A DNA stretch of 32,897 nt from Planctomycetes bacterium UBA2386 (GCA_002343845.1 DDSQ01000105.1:1-32897), one strand, 5' to 3'; shown: positions 1 through 7,487, counted from the stretch's first letter. Program-made: numbers and translations. Notes: generated by a model not told the origin, from the letters alone.

Positions 1-2
1 GC

Positions 3-821
3 GTCTTCGAGGGCATCCGCGCCTACGCGACGCCGAACGGGCCCGCGGTGTTCTGCCTGCGCGAGCACGTCGAGCGGCTGTTCCAGTCGTGCCGGATCGT
101 GCGCCTGCCGCTGCGCTGGACCGAGCCGCAGATCGCCGACGCCATCCGCGCCACCATTCGCGCCAATCGCCAGGAGGCGTGCTACATCCGCCCGCTGGTC
201 TACCGCGGCTACGGCGCGCTCGGCGTGTTCCCCGACGAGTGCCCGGTCGACGTCGCGATCGCGTCGTTCCCGTGGGTGCGCCCGAACGAAGAACAACTGC
301 TCGCCCAGGGCCTGGCGGTCGGCGTGTCGAGTTGGCGGCGCATGGCGCCCGACACCCTGCCGGCGATGGCGAAGTGCGCGGGCAACTACGTGAACAGCGC
401 GCTCGCCGTCGGCGAGGCAAAGGACCGCGGCTTCCAGGAGGCGGTCGTGCTCGACGTCGACGGCTTCCTCAGCGAGGGCAGCGGCCAGAACCTCTTCCTC
501 GTGCACAAGGGCGTCGTGTCGACGCCGCCGATCGCCAGCTCGATCCTCGGCGGCATCACCCGCGCCTGCGTGATCCGGCTCGCGGCCGATCTGGGGATCC
601 CGTGCCTCGAACAGCGGTTGCCGCGCGAGATGCTCTACACCGCGGACGAGGCGTTCTTCACCGGCACCGTCGCCGAAGTGATGCCGATCCGCTCGGTCGA
701 CGGCCTGGCGGTCGGCAACGGCGCGCGCGGCCCGATCACCCAGCGGCTGCAGGAGCGGTTCTTCGCGATCGCGCGCGGCCGCGAGAAGGACCGCCACGGC
801 TGGCTCACGCCGGTCGGCTGA
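3..821 (+). CDS. ilvE: Branched-chain amino acid aminotransferase, 5' end outside window
   Basis: This is a class IV PLP-dependent aminotransferase. It catalyses the reversible transamination between 2-oxoglutarate/glutamate and leucine, isoleucine or valine in the cytoplasm. The reading frame is open from base 3 and begins inside the conserved N-terminal motif VFEGIRAY, so only the first few dozen residues are missing. The likely PLP-binding lysine lies in LPAMAKCAGNY (codon at 371-373). It is followed by the family signatures VLDVDGFLSEGSGQNLF and the phosphate-binding SSILGGITR. Near the C-terminus, DEAFFTGTVAEVMPIRSVDG matches the substrate-loop region typical of IlvE. The ATG-like GTG at 48 is internal to the conserved region and is not the true start. 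The gene ends convergently with the next gene. I am confident of the family; the exact substrate preference is inferred. Confidence 0.93.
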   Translation, partial: VFEGIRAYATPNGPAVFCLREHVERLFQSCRIVRLPLRWTEPQIADAIRATIRANRQEACYIRPLVYRGYGALGVFPDECPVDVAIASFPWVRPNEEQLLAQGLAVGVSSWRRMAPDTLPAMAKCAGNYVNSALAVGEAKDRGFQEAVVLDVDGFLSEGSGQNLFLVHKGVVSTPPIASSILGGITRACVIRLAADLGIPCLEQRLPREMLYTADEAFFTGTVAEVMPIRSVDGLAVGNGARGPITQRLQERFFAIARGREKDRHGWLTPVG

Positions 822-828
822 GGCTGCC

Positions 829-845
829 GACGGCCCGGCGCCGTC
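829..845. terminator. Hairpin between convergent genes
   Basis: GACGGC (829-834) pairs with GCCGTC (840-845) across a 5-base loop. It sits in the 22-bp gap between the ilvE stop and the stop of the convergent flavoprotein gene, and slightly overlaps the latter. No T-run follows on either strand, so an intrinsic terminator role is only a guess from position. Confidence 0.3.
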
Positions 846-1803
846 AGACGACGTGCAGGTGCGGCACGCGGCTCGGCAGCGCCCGCAGCCGGGCGCGGCA
901 CTCGGCGAGGGCGCCGTCGGCGACGGGAACGGCGAAGCGGTGGAGCTTGCGCAGGCCGAACTCGGCGCGCGTGCCGGTCCAGGCGCGCAGCTCGCCGGCC
1001 GCCGTGTCGAGCAGTTCGTCGTCGGTTGCGGTCGGCGGCGCCGAAGCCAGCTCGGCCCGCACCAGGAACCGGCCGGGCAGTGCGCGGGCCGGGAACACCT
1101 CGCTGCAGAAGATCGCTTCGGTGAGCGGGGAATCGAGTCCGTCGGCGAGCAGGATGCCGTAGCCGGTGAGCTCGGGCGCTGCCGCGCGATCGCCGCCGAG
1201 GAAGGCGAACGCGCGGGGCTCCGTTCGCACACGGGCCGCGACGTCCGCCAGGGCCGGATCGAAGCGGGCGAGCAGGCGGCCCGCGGCTGGCGCGGGTATC
1301 GCCAGGTGCAGCGAGCCGGCGCGAAGCGCTGCCGGCGGTTCGCCGGCCAGGGTCACGACGAAGGCGTCGCCGTCGTGATCGATCGCCTCCGCGGTCCGGC
1401 CGAGCCGGAGGGACGAGCCGAGTTCGCGCCGGAAGGCCTGGGCGAGTTCTTCGTTGCCCGAACGGAAGGTCCGCGGCATCGGGTCGACGGCGACGGGCTC
1501 GTTCCCTCGCGCCGTGCGCAGCCAGCCACTGGCGGCGGTGGGCAGCGCCTCCACCGGCGTTGGCGGCCGCTCGAGCAGGCCGAGCAGCGGCGTCAGTTCG
1601 GCCTGGCCGAAGGCGAAGCGACCAAGCTCGCAGACGAAGCCGTTCGTCCGGTGTGTTCGAATCGACCCCCCGGGTGCGGGGGCGGACTCGACGACGAGCA
1701 ACCGGGAGCCGGGGTTCGCGCGGTGCTGGCCCGCAGCCGCCGCGAGCCCACGGCGACCAGCGCCAACCACGATCGCATCGAACTGCTCAGGGCCGTCGGA
1801 CAT
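844..1803 (-). CDS. Truncated protoporphyrinogen-oxidase-like FAD protein
   Basis: The 319-residue product opens with an FAD Rossmann motif (IVVGAGRRG, residues about 11-19) and the downstream acidic/PGG segment (VVESAPAPGGSIRT), as in the protoporphyrinogen oxidase/amine oxidase superfamily. The region around PMPRTFRSGNEELAQAFRRELG matches the PPOX stretch that precedes the second FAD-contacting strand. Two parts look missing. The substrate/membrane-binding segment normally between the N-terminal FAD lobe and that stretch is nearly absent. The protein also stops at LPSRVPHLHVV, where PPOX enzymes continue into the C-terminal GNY-type FAD motif. Family members are usually about 450-470 residues. 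I chose the ATG at 1803 over an upstream TTG because it directly precedes the Rossmann strand and has GGAG just 5' of it. It could be a reduced paralogue, an oxidoreductase of unknown substrate, or a decaying gene. Confidence 0.6.
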   Translation of the reverse strand: MSDGPEQFDAIVVGAGRRGLAAAAGQHRANPGSRLLVVESAPAPGGSIRTHRTNGFVCELGRFAFGQAELTPLLGLLERPPTPVEALPTAASGWLRTARGNEPVAVDPMPRTFRSGNEELAQAFRRELGSSLRLGRTAEAIDHDGDAFVVTLAGEPPAALRAGSLHLAIPAPAAGRLLARFDPALADVAARVRTEPRAFAFLGGDRAAAPELTGYGILLADGLDSPLTEAIFCSEVFPARALPGRFLVRAELASAPPTATDDELLDTAAGELRAWTGTRAEFGLRKLHRFAVPVADGALAECRARLRALPSRVPHLHVV

Positions 1804-1819
1804 GCGCTCCGTACATGCA

Positions 1820-1843
1820 AGGAGGCGGGACAACCCGCCTCCT
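1820..1843. repeat. Perfect 10-bp inverted repeat
   Basis: AGGAGGCGGG (1820-1829) and CCCGCCTCCT (1834-1843) form a perfect 10-bp stem with a 4-base loop. It lies just upstream of the flavoprotein start on the minus strand and downstream of the porin stop. It could end porin transcription or fold in the leader of the flavoprotein mRNA; no T-run follows on the minus strand. Confidence 0.55.
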
Positions 1844-1848
1844 GCACT

Positions 1849-1899
1849 CGATCAGAACCGCAGCGGCGCGCCGAAGGCGCGCGGCCAGGTCCTGATCGA
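1849..1899. repeat. REP-like nested inverted repeat
   Basis: TCGATCAG (1849-1856) pairs with CTGATCGA (1892-1899). Inside is a tight hairpin, GCGCGCC (1866-1872), loop GAA, GGCGCGC (1876-1882). The sequence TCGATCAGAAC at 1849-1859 recurs at 1921-1931, where it includes the end of the porin gene. This suggests a local duplication or a family of short palindromic elements. Confidence 0.5.
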
Positions 1900-1926
1900 A
1901 TCCGCGCCGTAGGCGCGGCTTCGATC
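1894..1926 (-). terminator. Long hairpin at the porin stop codon
   Basis: GATCGAA (1894-1900) and CCGCGCC (1902-1908) pair with GGCGCGG (1912-1918) and TTCGATC (1920-1926). The result is a 14-bp stem with one mismatch and a GTA loop. It starts at the porin stop codon and would be the first structure formed in the transcript after the coding region. There is no T-tract, so it may act as a 3'-end stabiliser or a Rho-assisted terminator rather than a classic intrinsic terminator. Confidence 0.45.
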
Positions 1927-3160
1927 AGAACTCGACTTGGAACCCGACGCGCAGCAGGTGGTTCGTGGTGTCCACGCCACCCGTCGGCTCGACGTCCTGC
2001 ATCGTGTACTCGATCTGCGTCTTGCACGCGTGACCGTGGTAGAACGCGTTGATCACGACGCTGATCTCGCTGAGGTCACCGGCCGCGCCGGCGCCGACGA
2101 AGTTGACGGCGGCGTTGTTGCCGGCGTCCGACTCGACCATGCTGTAGCGGAGGCCGAGGCCCCACTGGATCGAGCTGTCACCGCTCTTGTCGAGCAGGTA
2201 GCCCAGCGACAACGCGAAGCCCTTCGGCTCCTCTTCGTCACCACCGGTCGCCTGGACCTCGTCCGTGCGCGTGAAGTACTCGCCCTGGATGCTGGCCTTG
2301 TTGACCGTCCAGGCCGTGTTGATGTTGATCGAGGTGCTCTCGACGTCCACGCCGCCCGCACCGGCCGCGGTGCGGCCGTTGCCGAGCGCCACGGCTGCGC
2401 CGATGGTGCCCTTCAGCGCGGTGTCGTCCTTGCGCCAGTCGCCCTGGCGGCGGCCCTCGACGGTCTGCTTGCCGTCGTGGAAGTCGCCCATCGGGTCGAC
2501 GTTGGCGGCCAGCACGTAGCTCAGCTCGTTGTCGGGATTTGCGGTCTCCTCACCGACTTCGACGATGCCGGCGTTGGCGCGCGACGAGTCGCCGTTCATG
2601 GCGCCGATCGCGAAGCGAACCGGCATCTCCTTGCCGTTGAAGCGGCCGTTGATCCACGCGCCGCGACTGAAGCTGTCCGCGAAGGTGCGGGACGCGATCG
2701 AGCGCTCGACGAACCACAGGCCGGCCGAGGTTCCGGTCGCCTCGTAGCCGAACATGGTCTTGGCCTGGCCGGCCCTGAGGCCGATCTCGCCGTCCTCGTT
2801 CTTGCTGAAGTTGTACTGCGCCCAGGCCTGCTTGATGTTGCCGTCACCAGCCGCGCCGGCGTCGACGCCGTCGAGGATGAGGGCGAACGTGATGTTCTTG
2901 TTGAAGACGTGGCCCGTCAGGTTGGTGCGCGCGCGGCGGACGGTGAAGCTGTTGGTGTCCGCGGCGTTCTCGTTGTTGGCGAAGTTCCAGTGAACCTGGA
3001 GCCGGTTGCTCCACTTCAGCCCGAAGGCGTCGCCGCCGTCGTAGGAGAGGCCGGAGCCGGGCTTGGCGCTCCAACCGCCAGCGGGCTTGTCGCCTTGGGC
3101 GACGAGAAGGGACGACGAGACAGCGAAGGCCAGGAGGCCGGTTGCGATCGACTTGCTCAT
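1925..3160 (-). CDS. Phosphate-selective porin O/P-type outer-membrane protein
   Basis: The 411-residue protein begins with a Sec signal peptide (MSKSIATGLLAFAVSSSLLVA, cleavage expected near residue 21). It then shows alternating, aromatic-rich beta-strand sequence to the end and terminates in a phenylalanine (VGFQVEF), the usual C-terminal signature for BAM-assembled barrels. Features of the porin O/P family (OprO/OprP) include FTVRRARTNLTGHVF, the strand around GQAKTMFGYEATG, and LSYVLAANVDPMGDF. Such barrels are trimeric channels in the outer membrane. Substrate preference for phosphate or polyphosphate cannot be read from sequence, and many homologues in other phyla are general porins. 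The ATG at 3160 was chosen because the signal peptide follows directly; the frame is open further upstream but that part is not signal-like. GGAGGAG lies 13 bases upstream, a long spacing. The gene is followed by strong inverted repeats. Confidence 0.85.
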   Translation of the reverse strand: MSKSIATGLLAFAVSSSLLVAQGDKPAGGWSAKPGSGLSYDGGDAFGLKWSNRLQVHWNFANNENAADTNSFTVRRARTNLTGHVFNKNITFALILDGVDAGAAGDGNIKQAWAQYNFSKNEDGEIGLRAGQAKTMFGYEATGTSAGLWFVERSIASRTFADSFSRGAWINGRFNGKEMPVRFAIGAMNGDSSRANAGIVEVGEETANPDNELSYVLAANVDPMGDFHDGKQTVEGRRQGDWRKDDTALKGTIGAAVALGNGRTAAGAGGVDVESTSININTAWTVNKASIQGEYFTRTDEVQATGGDEEEPKGFALSLGYLLDKSGDSSIQWGLGLRYSMVESDAGNNAAVNFVGAGAAGDLSEISVVINAFYHGHACKTQIEYTMQDVEPTGGVDTTNHLLRVGFQVEF

Positions 3161-3604
3161 GCGTGTTGGTGAACTCCTCCCTTTCGGGATGCCGTAGAGG
3201 GCTGCCCTGGCACGCGACGAGGAAGTCGTGTGAGTTCGTCGCGCTTGGAACCGCCCAAGTGAGGCGCAGGGTACGAAGAGCTCCCCGCGGCCGTCAAAGG
3301 ACTTTCTCGGCGCAACCCCCCTTGCCACCGAACCTTTGTTAGGTTCTGGAGAGTTAGAACTGTGCCGGCACTACCTCATGTTCCGAAGCTGCTTGAGTTG
3401 TGGAAAACTACTAATAGCTCATGAATTCGAGCGCCATTCGAGGATTGGCCCTTCGCCGTAAGCGTGCTCCACGGCGGTCTCGGAAGCCCCTTGCCCAGGG
3501 TCGCGGTTTTCTGCCGACAGCAGCGACTTTTTTTTCGTCGGCCGCCGTCAGCGTGGTAGTTCAGCACCCCAGTTCGTGACCGTTTGGCCCCGTCGAGGCT
3601 TCGG
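3161..3604. other. Divergent intergenic region, 444 bp
   Basis: This is the longest non-coding gap in the window, between the porin (-) and the molybdenum oxidoreductase (+). Part of it (about 3330-3430) is clearly AT-richer than the surroundings, as expected for a promoter region. It contains a short dyad GTTCT/AGAAC (3343-3347, 3356-3360) and an 8-T run at 3528-3535 preceded only by weak stems. I see no convincing gene or RNA in it. The frames open through parts of it have no recognisable protein features. Confidence 0.5.
3268..3297 (-). promoter_or_regulatory. Possible promoter of the porin gene
   Basis: On the minus strand, TTGACG (3297-3292) is 5/6 to the -35 consensus. It is followed after 18 bases by TACCCT (3273-3268), a weak -10 match. 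This would give a leader of about 100 bases before the porin ATG. Found by eye only. Confidence 0.3.
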
Positions 3605-5548
3605 ATGAGCCACCAAGTCCTGCACACGACCTGCAACCGCGACTGCCCGGATGCCTGCCGGATCGAGGCCACCGTCGAAGCGGGCGTTGTTACGCAACTC
3701 ACTGGCGACAAACGACATCCGGTAACGAACGGGTTCCTGTGCTTTCGCACGAGCCGCTTCCCGGAGCTGCTCGCGAACGGCCCCCGCGTGCGGCAGCCGC
3801 TGCTGCGCCAGGGCGGCGACCTGAAGCCAGCATCGTGGGACGAGGTCCTTGCGGTGATCGCCGGGAGATTGATGCAAGTCCGTGCAGAATCAGGTCCTGC
3901 AGCGATCTTCCACTATCGGTCCGGGGGCTCGCTCGGGATCCTCAAGCACCTCGCCGACCTGTTCTTCGATCAGTTCGGGCCGTGCACCGGCAAGGTCGGC
4001 GACATCTGCTCCGGTGCCGGCGAAGCCGCACAGATCGTCGACCTGGGCACCTCGGACAGCAACGACCTCTTCGACCTGCTGGAGAGCCGCCACATCGTGC
4101 TGTGGGGCAAGAACCCGGCCGTCAGCAACGTGCACCTGGTGCCCGTGCTCAAGGACGCGCAACGGCGCGGCGCCGAGGTGGTCCTGATCGACCCGATCCG
4201 CCACAAGTCGGCCGCGCTGGCCGACCACTGTCTGACGATCGCCCCCGGGCGCGACTTCGAGTTGGCGATGGCGATCGCCCGCCGGCTGTTCGACCGCGGC
4301 GCGGTCCACCCGCGCGCCGAACGGTTCTGCGACGGCTTCGACGCCTACCGGCGGCTCGTTCTGTCCAAGACCGTCGCGCAGTGGGCGGCGGCAGCCGACG
4401 TGGCGGTGGCCGAGGTCGACGCGCTGGCCGAACGGTTCGCCGCCGGGCCGACCGCGATCCTGGTCGGCTGGGGCATGCAGCGGCGCCAACGCGGCGGAGC
4501 GATCGTGCGCGCGCTCGACGCCTTGGCGGCGATCTCGGGGAACCTGTTTCGACCCGGCGGCGGCGTGTCGTTCTACTTCAAGCGGCGCAAGGCCTTCGCG
4601 CCGTTCGGTCCGACCGTCGTCCACCCGCGGGTGATCCGCGAGCCCGTGCTCGGCAACGATCTGCTGGCCGCCACCTCGCCGCCGGTCCGGTTCCTGTGGA
4701 TCACGGCCGGCAACCCGGTCGCGATGCTGCCGGACTCGGCGACGGTCTGCAGGGCCATCGACGCGACCGAGTTCGTGGTCGTTGCCGACGTGTTCCTGAC
4801 CGACACGGCGCGGCGTGCCGACGTCGTGCTGCCGGTGCCGAGCCTGCTCGAGGACAGCGACCTGCTCGGCGCCTACGGCCACCACTGGCTCGGCGAGTCG
4901 CGTCCGGTGGTGCCGGCCCCGCCGGAGGTGCGGCACGAGGTCCACATCTTCCAGGAGCTGGCACGTCGCGTTGGACTGACGAGCTACCCGCAGGACGGTC
5001 TCGACGACCTCAAGCGCCGCGCCCTCGCCGCGGTCGCGGGCCGCGGCGCCAGCCTCGAAGACCTGCGCCAGGCGACCGCCGTGCGCAGCCCGGCGTCGGG
5101 CAAGCACCTGTTCCCCGACGAACGGGTCGCGACGCCGAACGGCCGCGTCCAACTGCTCACCGAGGCGCCGCCCGAACCCGAGGTCGCCGTTCCGCCTGCC
5201 GCCCCGGGCAGCAGCGTGCCGTTGTGGCTGTTCTCCAACTCGACCGAGAAGAGCCAGGCGTCGCAGTGGGCGGGCAAGGGGCTCGGCGAGCGCGTGCCGG
5301 TGACCGTGCATCCCAGCGTGGTCCCCGGCCTGCGCGACGGTGCGATCGTCCAGGTCACCAGCGCGATCGGCTCGCTCGAGGCCGAGCTGCGCCTCGACCC
5401 GGCGCAGCGACCCGACGTCGCGATCGTGCCCAAGGGCGGGCACTTCGATCGGGGTCACAGCGCCAACTCGCTGATCGCTGCCCGGCCGACAGACCTGGGC
5501 CTCGGTGCCGCCTACCTCGACTGCCTGGTGCGCATCCGGCCCGTCTAG
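3605..5548 (+). CDS. Molybdopterin-dependent oxidoreductase with [4Fe-4S] motif
   Basis: The 647-residue protein belongs to the bis-molybdopterin guanine dinucleotide (DMSO reductase/formate dehydrogenase) superfamily. The N-terminus holds the cluster-binding cysteines Cys10, Cys14 and Cys18 (TCNRDCPDAC) and Cys46 (NGFLCFR). The central molybdopterin domain follows, with IFHYRSGGSLG, GDICSGAGEAAQ (near the expected metal-ligand region), LWGKNPAVSNVH and VVLIDPIRHKSA. The nucleotide-binding part includes TAGNPVAMLPDS and ADVVLPVPSLLEDSD. A C-terminal molydopterin dinucleotide-binding barrel starts near residue 545 (LWLFSNSTEKSQASQW). I prefer the ATG at 3605 because the cluster motif follows directly. 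No signal peptide is present, which suggests a cytoplasmic enzyme. No partner subunit is adjacent, so the electron partner and substrate are unknown. The stop overlaps the stop of the convergent gene within CTAG. Confidence 0.85.
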   Translation: MSHQVLHTTCNRDCPDACRIEATVEAGVVTQLTGDKRHPVTNGFLCFRTSRFPELLANGPRVRQPLLRQGGDLKPASWDEVLAVIAGRLMQVRAESGPAAIFHYRSGGSLGILKHLADLFFDQFGPCTGKVGDICSGAGEAAQIVDLGTSDSNDLFDLLESRHIVLWGKNPAVSNVHLVPVLKDAQRRGAEVVLIDPIRHKSAALADHCLTIAPGRDFELAMAIARRLFDRGAVHPRAERFCDGFDAYRRLVLSKTVAQWAAAADVAVAEVDALAERFAAGPTAILVGWGMQRRQRGGAIVRALDALAAISGNLFRPGGGVSFYFKRRKAFAPFGPTVVHPRVIREPVLGNDLLAATSPPVRFLWITAGNPVAMLPDSATVCRAIDATEFVVVADVFLTDTARRADVVLPVPSLLEDSDLLGAYGHHWLGESRPVVPAPPEVRHEVHIFQELARRVGLTSYPQDGLDDLKRRALAAVAGRGASLEDLRQATAVRSPASGKHLFPDERVATPNGRVQLLTEAPPEPEVAVPPAAPGSSVPLWLFSNSTEKSQASQWAGKGLGERVPVTVHPSVVPGLRDGAIVQVTSAIGSLEAELRLDPAQRPDVAIVPKGGHFDRGHSANSLIAARPTDLGLGAAYLDCLVRIRPV

Positions 5549-5949
5549 TTGCTGCGAGCGGTCCGGAAGACGCCGGCGAGCAGCATCACGCCCCCGACCG
5601 GGACCAGCACGATCGCAAACCCAGGGTCGGCCCCCATCTGGAAGACGCCGCCGAACAGGAACCCGACCGGCATCAGCACGGCGGCCCAACGCAGCAGCCA
5701 GCTCGCCGACCGGAGTGCGGGCAGCGTCGACTCGGTGGGGCGCGCGTTCGCCGCGAACGCCAGGTTGACGAGCGCCAGCAAGGTGCCGTGCACGTGGGCC
5801 AGGGTCAGTTGCAGGCGGCGGCCGTCGTTGCCGACGTCGAGATACCAGCCGACCTTGAAGCCGTGCATGGCCTCCAGCACGAGGCCGAGCCCGAGCCAGA
5901 CGAGCAGCGACCACCAACCGAAGCGCCGACTGGCGAGTGCCGGGTCCAT
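5545..5949 (-). CDS. Small four-helix membrane protein, unknown function
   Basis: The 134-residue product has about four hydrophobic segments: WWSLLVWLGLGLVLEAMHG, LAHVHGTLLALVNLAFA, WLLRWAAVLMPVGFLFGGVF and FAIVLVPVGGVMLLAGVF. Histidines sit in or next to the first two (EAMHGFK and LAHVHG), an arrangement that can bind metal or haem, but this is only suggestive. The start was taken at the ATG at 5949 because the upstream extension is non-hydrophobic and arginine-rich. Its stop codon is shared with the convergent molybdenum oxidoreductase stop within the palindrome CTAG. I do not recognise a named family with confidence. Confidence 0.65.
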   Translation of the reverse strand: MDPALASRRFGWWSLLVWLGLGLVLEAMHGFKVGWYLDVGNDGRRLQLTLAHVHGTLLALVNLAFAANARPTESTLPALRSASWLLRWAAVLMPVGFLFGGVFQMGADPGFAIVLVPVGGVMLLAGVFRTARSN

Positions 5950-5994
5950 CGTGGCGGCTGAGGCTACCCGAGGCGCTCCGCCGAGCATCGAGGC

Positions 5995-6022
5995 TTGCGC
6001 TACCGCAGGCCGGCGGTAACCA
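5995..6022 (+). promoter_or_regulatory. Possible promoter of the RecB-like nuclease gene
   Basis: TTGCGC (5995-6000) and TAACCA (6017-6022) are separated by 16 bases and lie 9 bases before the ATG, implying a very short or absent leader. The spacer contains the dyad TACCGC-N6-GCGGTA (6001-6018), a possible operator half-site pair. By-eye prediction. Confidence 0.3.
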
Positions 6023-6031
6023 AGAACGTGC

Positions 6032-7435
6032 ATGCGGCGCATCACCGGCACCCACGTCTATTCCTACGTGAAGTGCCCGCAGCTGGCCGCGCTCGACCTG
6101 CATCTGTCGCGCAGCGAACGGCGGCCGGCGCACCCGTGGGAGGAGTTCGCCGCCCAGCGTGGACGCGACTTCGAGGCCACGTTCGTGCGCGACCTCGGCG
6201 TGGTGTCGCCGGAGTATCCCGAGCGCGACTTCGAGGCCGGTAGCGCGGCGACGCTCGCGCTGCTGCGAGCCGGTGCGCCGTGGATCCACCAGGCGGTGTT
6301 GATGGTGGGTGACCGGCTCGGGCTGCCCGACCTGCTTCGCCGCCTGCCCGGGCCGTCGGAGCTCGGCGACTGGCACTACGAAGTGATCGACGTGAAGACG
6401 TCGGGGCGACCGCGCGGCGAGCAGATCCTGCAGGTCGTCTTCTACACCGACCTGCTCGCCGCGGTGCAGGGCCGCATGCCCGAGCACGGTGCGCTCGTCC
6501 TCAAGGACGGGCGCGAAGAGCGCTTCGCGATCGCCGACTACGCGGCGGCCGGCGCCGAGGTGCTCGCCGAACTGCGGGCGCTGCGCGACGAACCTGCCCG
6601 GGCGCGGCCGTTCTTGCAGGCGGCGTGCTCCGGCTGCTACCACGATCGCCGGTGCCTGGACGCGATGACCGCGGCTGGCGACCTGTCGCTGGTGCAGGGC
6701 ATGAGCCACGGCGCGCGCGCGATCCTCGAGCAGGTTGGCTGCCGCACCGTGCAGGACCTCGCCACGTTCCATGCCGACGGGGCGCGGGCGCGAGGCAACC
6801 TCGACTCCGCACTCGTGCGTCGGCTCGTGCGTGCGGCGCACGCCCACCTGCTCGGCGAAGTGCTGGTCGAGGAACGGCCGCGCGCCGCGCGCGGCGGTGC
6901 CGAGGCCGTCGTCCACCTGCTCACCGACCCGTACGCCGACCGCCTGCTCGCGTTCGGCGTGCTCGATCCCGCTGCGCCTGGCAGCACCTTCCGCTGCGTG
7001 TTGCCGGCGACCGCAGCGGACGAATGGCCCGCGGTGAGCGGCCTGCTGGCGTCGCTGCCGCGCAACGCCACGATCCTCCACTTCGGCGAAGCGCTGCCGC
7101 GTTGGCTCGAGGCCCATGCGCTGCACGAAGATGCCGACCGCACGTTGGACGGGCGCCTCGTCGACCTGAAGAAGCGGTTGCGCGGCGCGGCGACGTTCCC
7201 GCGCGCCGTGTTCGGGCTGCACGACTTCGTGCAGTTCGGCCTGCGTCGCGACCCCTTGCGCGCCGGAAGTCCCGGCGAGGCGGCGATGTGGATGTCGCTG
7301 CCCGACGGCCAAGACCGCCTGCGCCGCAAGCTCGAACAGGACCTGCACGACCTCGTGGACCTGCAGGCGGCGGTGCTCCACGCCGTGCCGTCGCCGCCGG
7401 TCGCCGCCGCGGCAGCCGCGCCGCCGCCGGGCTGA
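6032..7435 (+). CDS. TM0106-family RecB-like putative nuclease
   Basis: The 467-residue protein matches the TM0106-type architecture: an N-terminal RecB/Cas4-like PD-(D/E)XK nuclease whose [4Fe-4S] cysteines flank the fold, followed by a DEDD/RNase-H-like region. Visible elements are Cys15 (YVKCPQLAALD), a catalytic strand YEVIDVKTS with Asp120 and Lys122, an upstream GLPDLL acidic site, and the cluster cysteines Cys199, Cys202 and Cys208 (CSGCYHDRRC). A short helix-hairpin-helix-like stretch (ILEQVGCRTVQDLA) follows. The C-terminal region starts with VVHLLTDPYADRLLAFGVL, where active homologues usually carry a D-x-E exonuclease motif; here the Glu is not apparent. The tail is alanine/proline-rich. 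A role in DNA processing is inferred from the family. The ATG start has a promoter-like sequence just upstream. Confidence 0.75.
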   Translation: MRRITGTHVYSYVKCPQLAALDLHLSRSERRPAHPWEEFAAQRGRDFEATFVRDLGVVSPEYPERDFEAGSAATLALLRAGAPWIHQAVLMVGDRLGLPDLLRRLPGPSELGDWHYEVIDVKTSGRPRGEQILQVVFYTDLLAAVQGRMPEHGALVLKDGREERFAIADYAAAGAEVLAELRALRDEPARARPFLQAACSGCYHDRRCLDAMTAAGDLSLVQGMSHGARAILEQVGCRTVQDLATFHADGARARGNLDSALVRRLVRAAHAHLLGEVLVEERPRAARGGAEAVVHLLTDPYADRLLAFGVLDPAAPGSTFRCVLPATAADEWPAVSGLLASLPRNATILHFGEALPRWLEAHALHEDADRTLDGRLVDLKKRLRGAATFPRAVFGLHDFVQFGLRRDPLRAGSPGEAAMWMSLPDGQDRLRRKLEQDLHDLVDLQAAVLHAVPSPPVAAAAAAPPPG

Positions 7436-7459
7436 CCAGCACGCCAGCGCGGCCCGCGC

Positions 7460-7487
7460 TTGCACATTCGACCGGCGCCGCGAGGAT
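7460..7487 (+). promoter_or_regulatory. Possible promoter of the deoxyhypusine synthase-like gene
   Basis: TTGCAC (7460-7465) and GAGGAT (7482-7487) are 16 bases apart and end 10 bases before the ATG at 7498. The geometry resembles that upstream of the previous gene. The -10 match is weak. Confidence 0.22.

Noticed and set aside
853..2052. A 399-codon plus-strand frame opposite the flavoprotein
   Set aside because: The minus-strand frame carries a clear FAD motif, while this one is Arg/Gly-rich and crosses the inverted-repeat region.
3511..3540. Possible intrinsic terminator at the 8-T run
   Set aside because: The stems before the T-run are only 4-6 bp, and no gene on the plus strand ends upstream that would need it.
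3890..7465. A 1191-codon open frame on the minus strand across the molybdenum oxidoreductase, membrane protein and nuclease genes
   Set aside because: It runs through three recognisable genes, has low-complexity Arg/Ala composition and no family feature.
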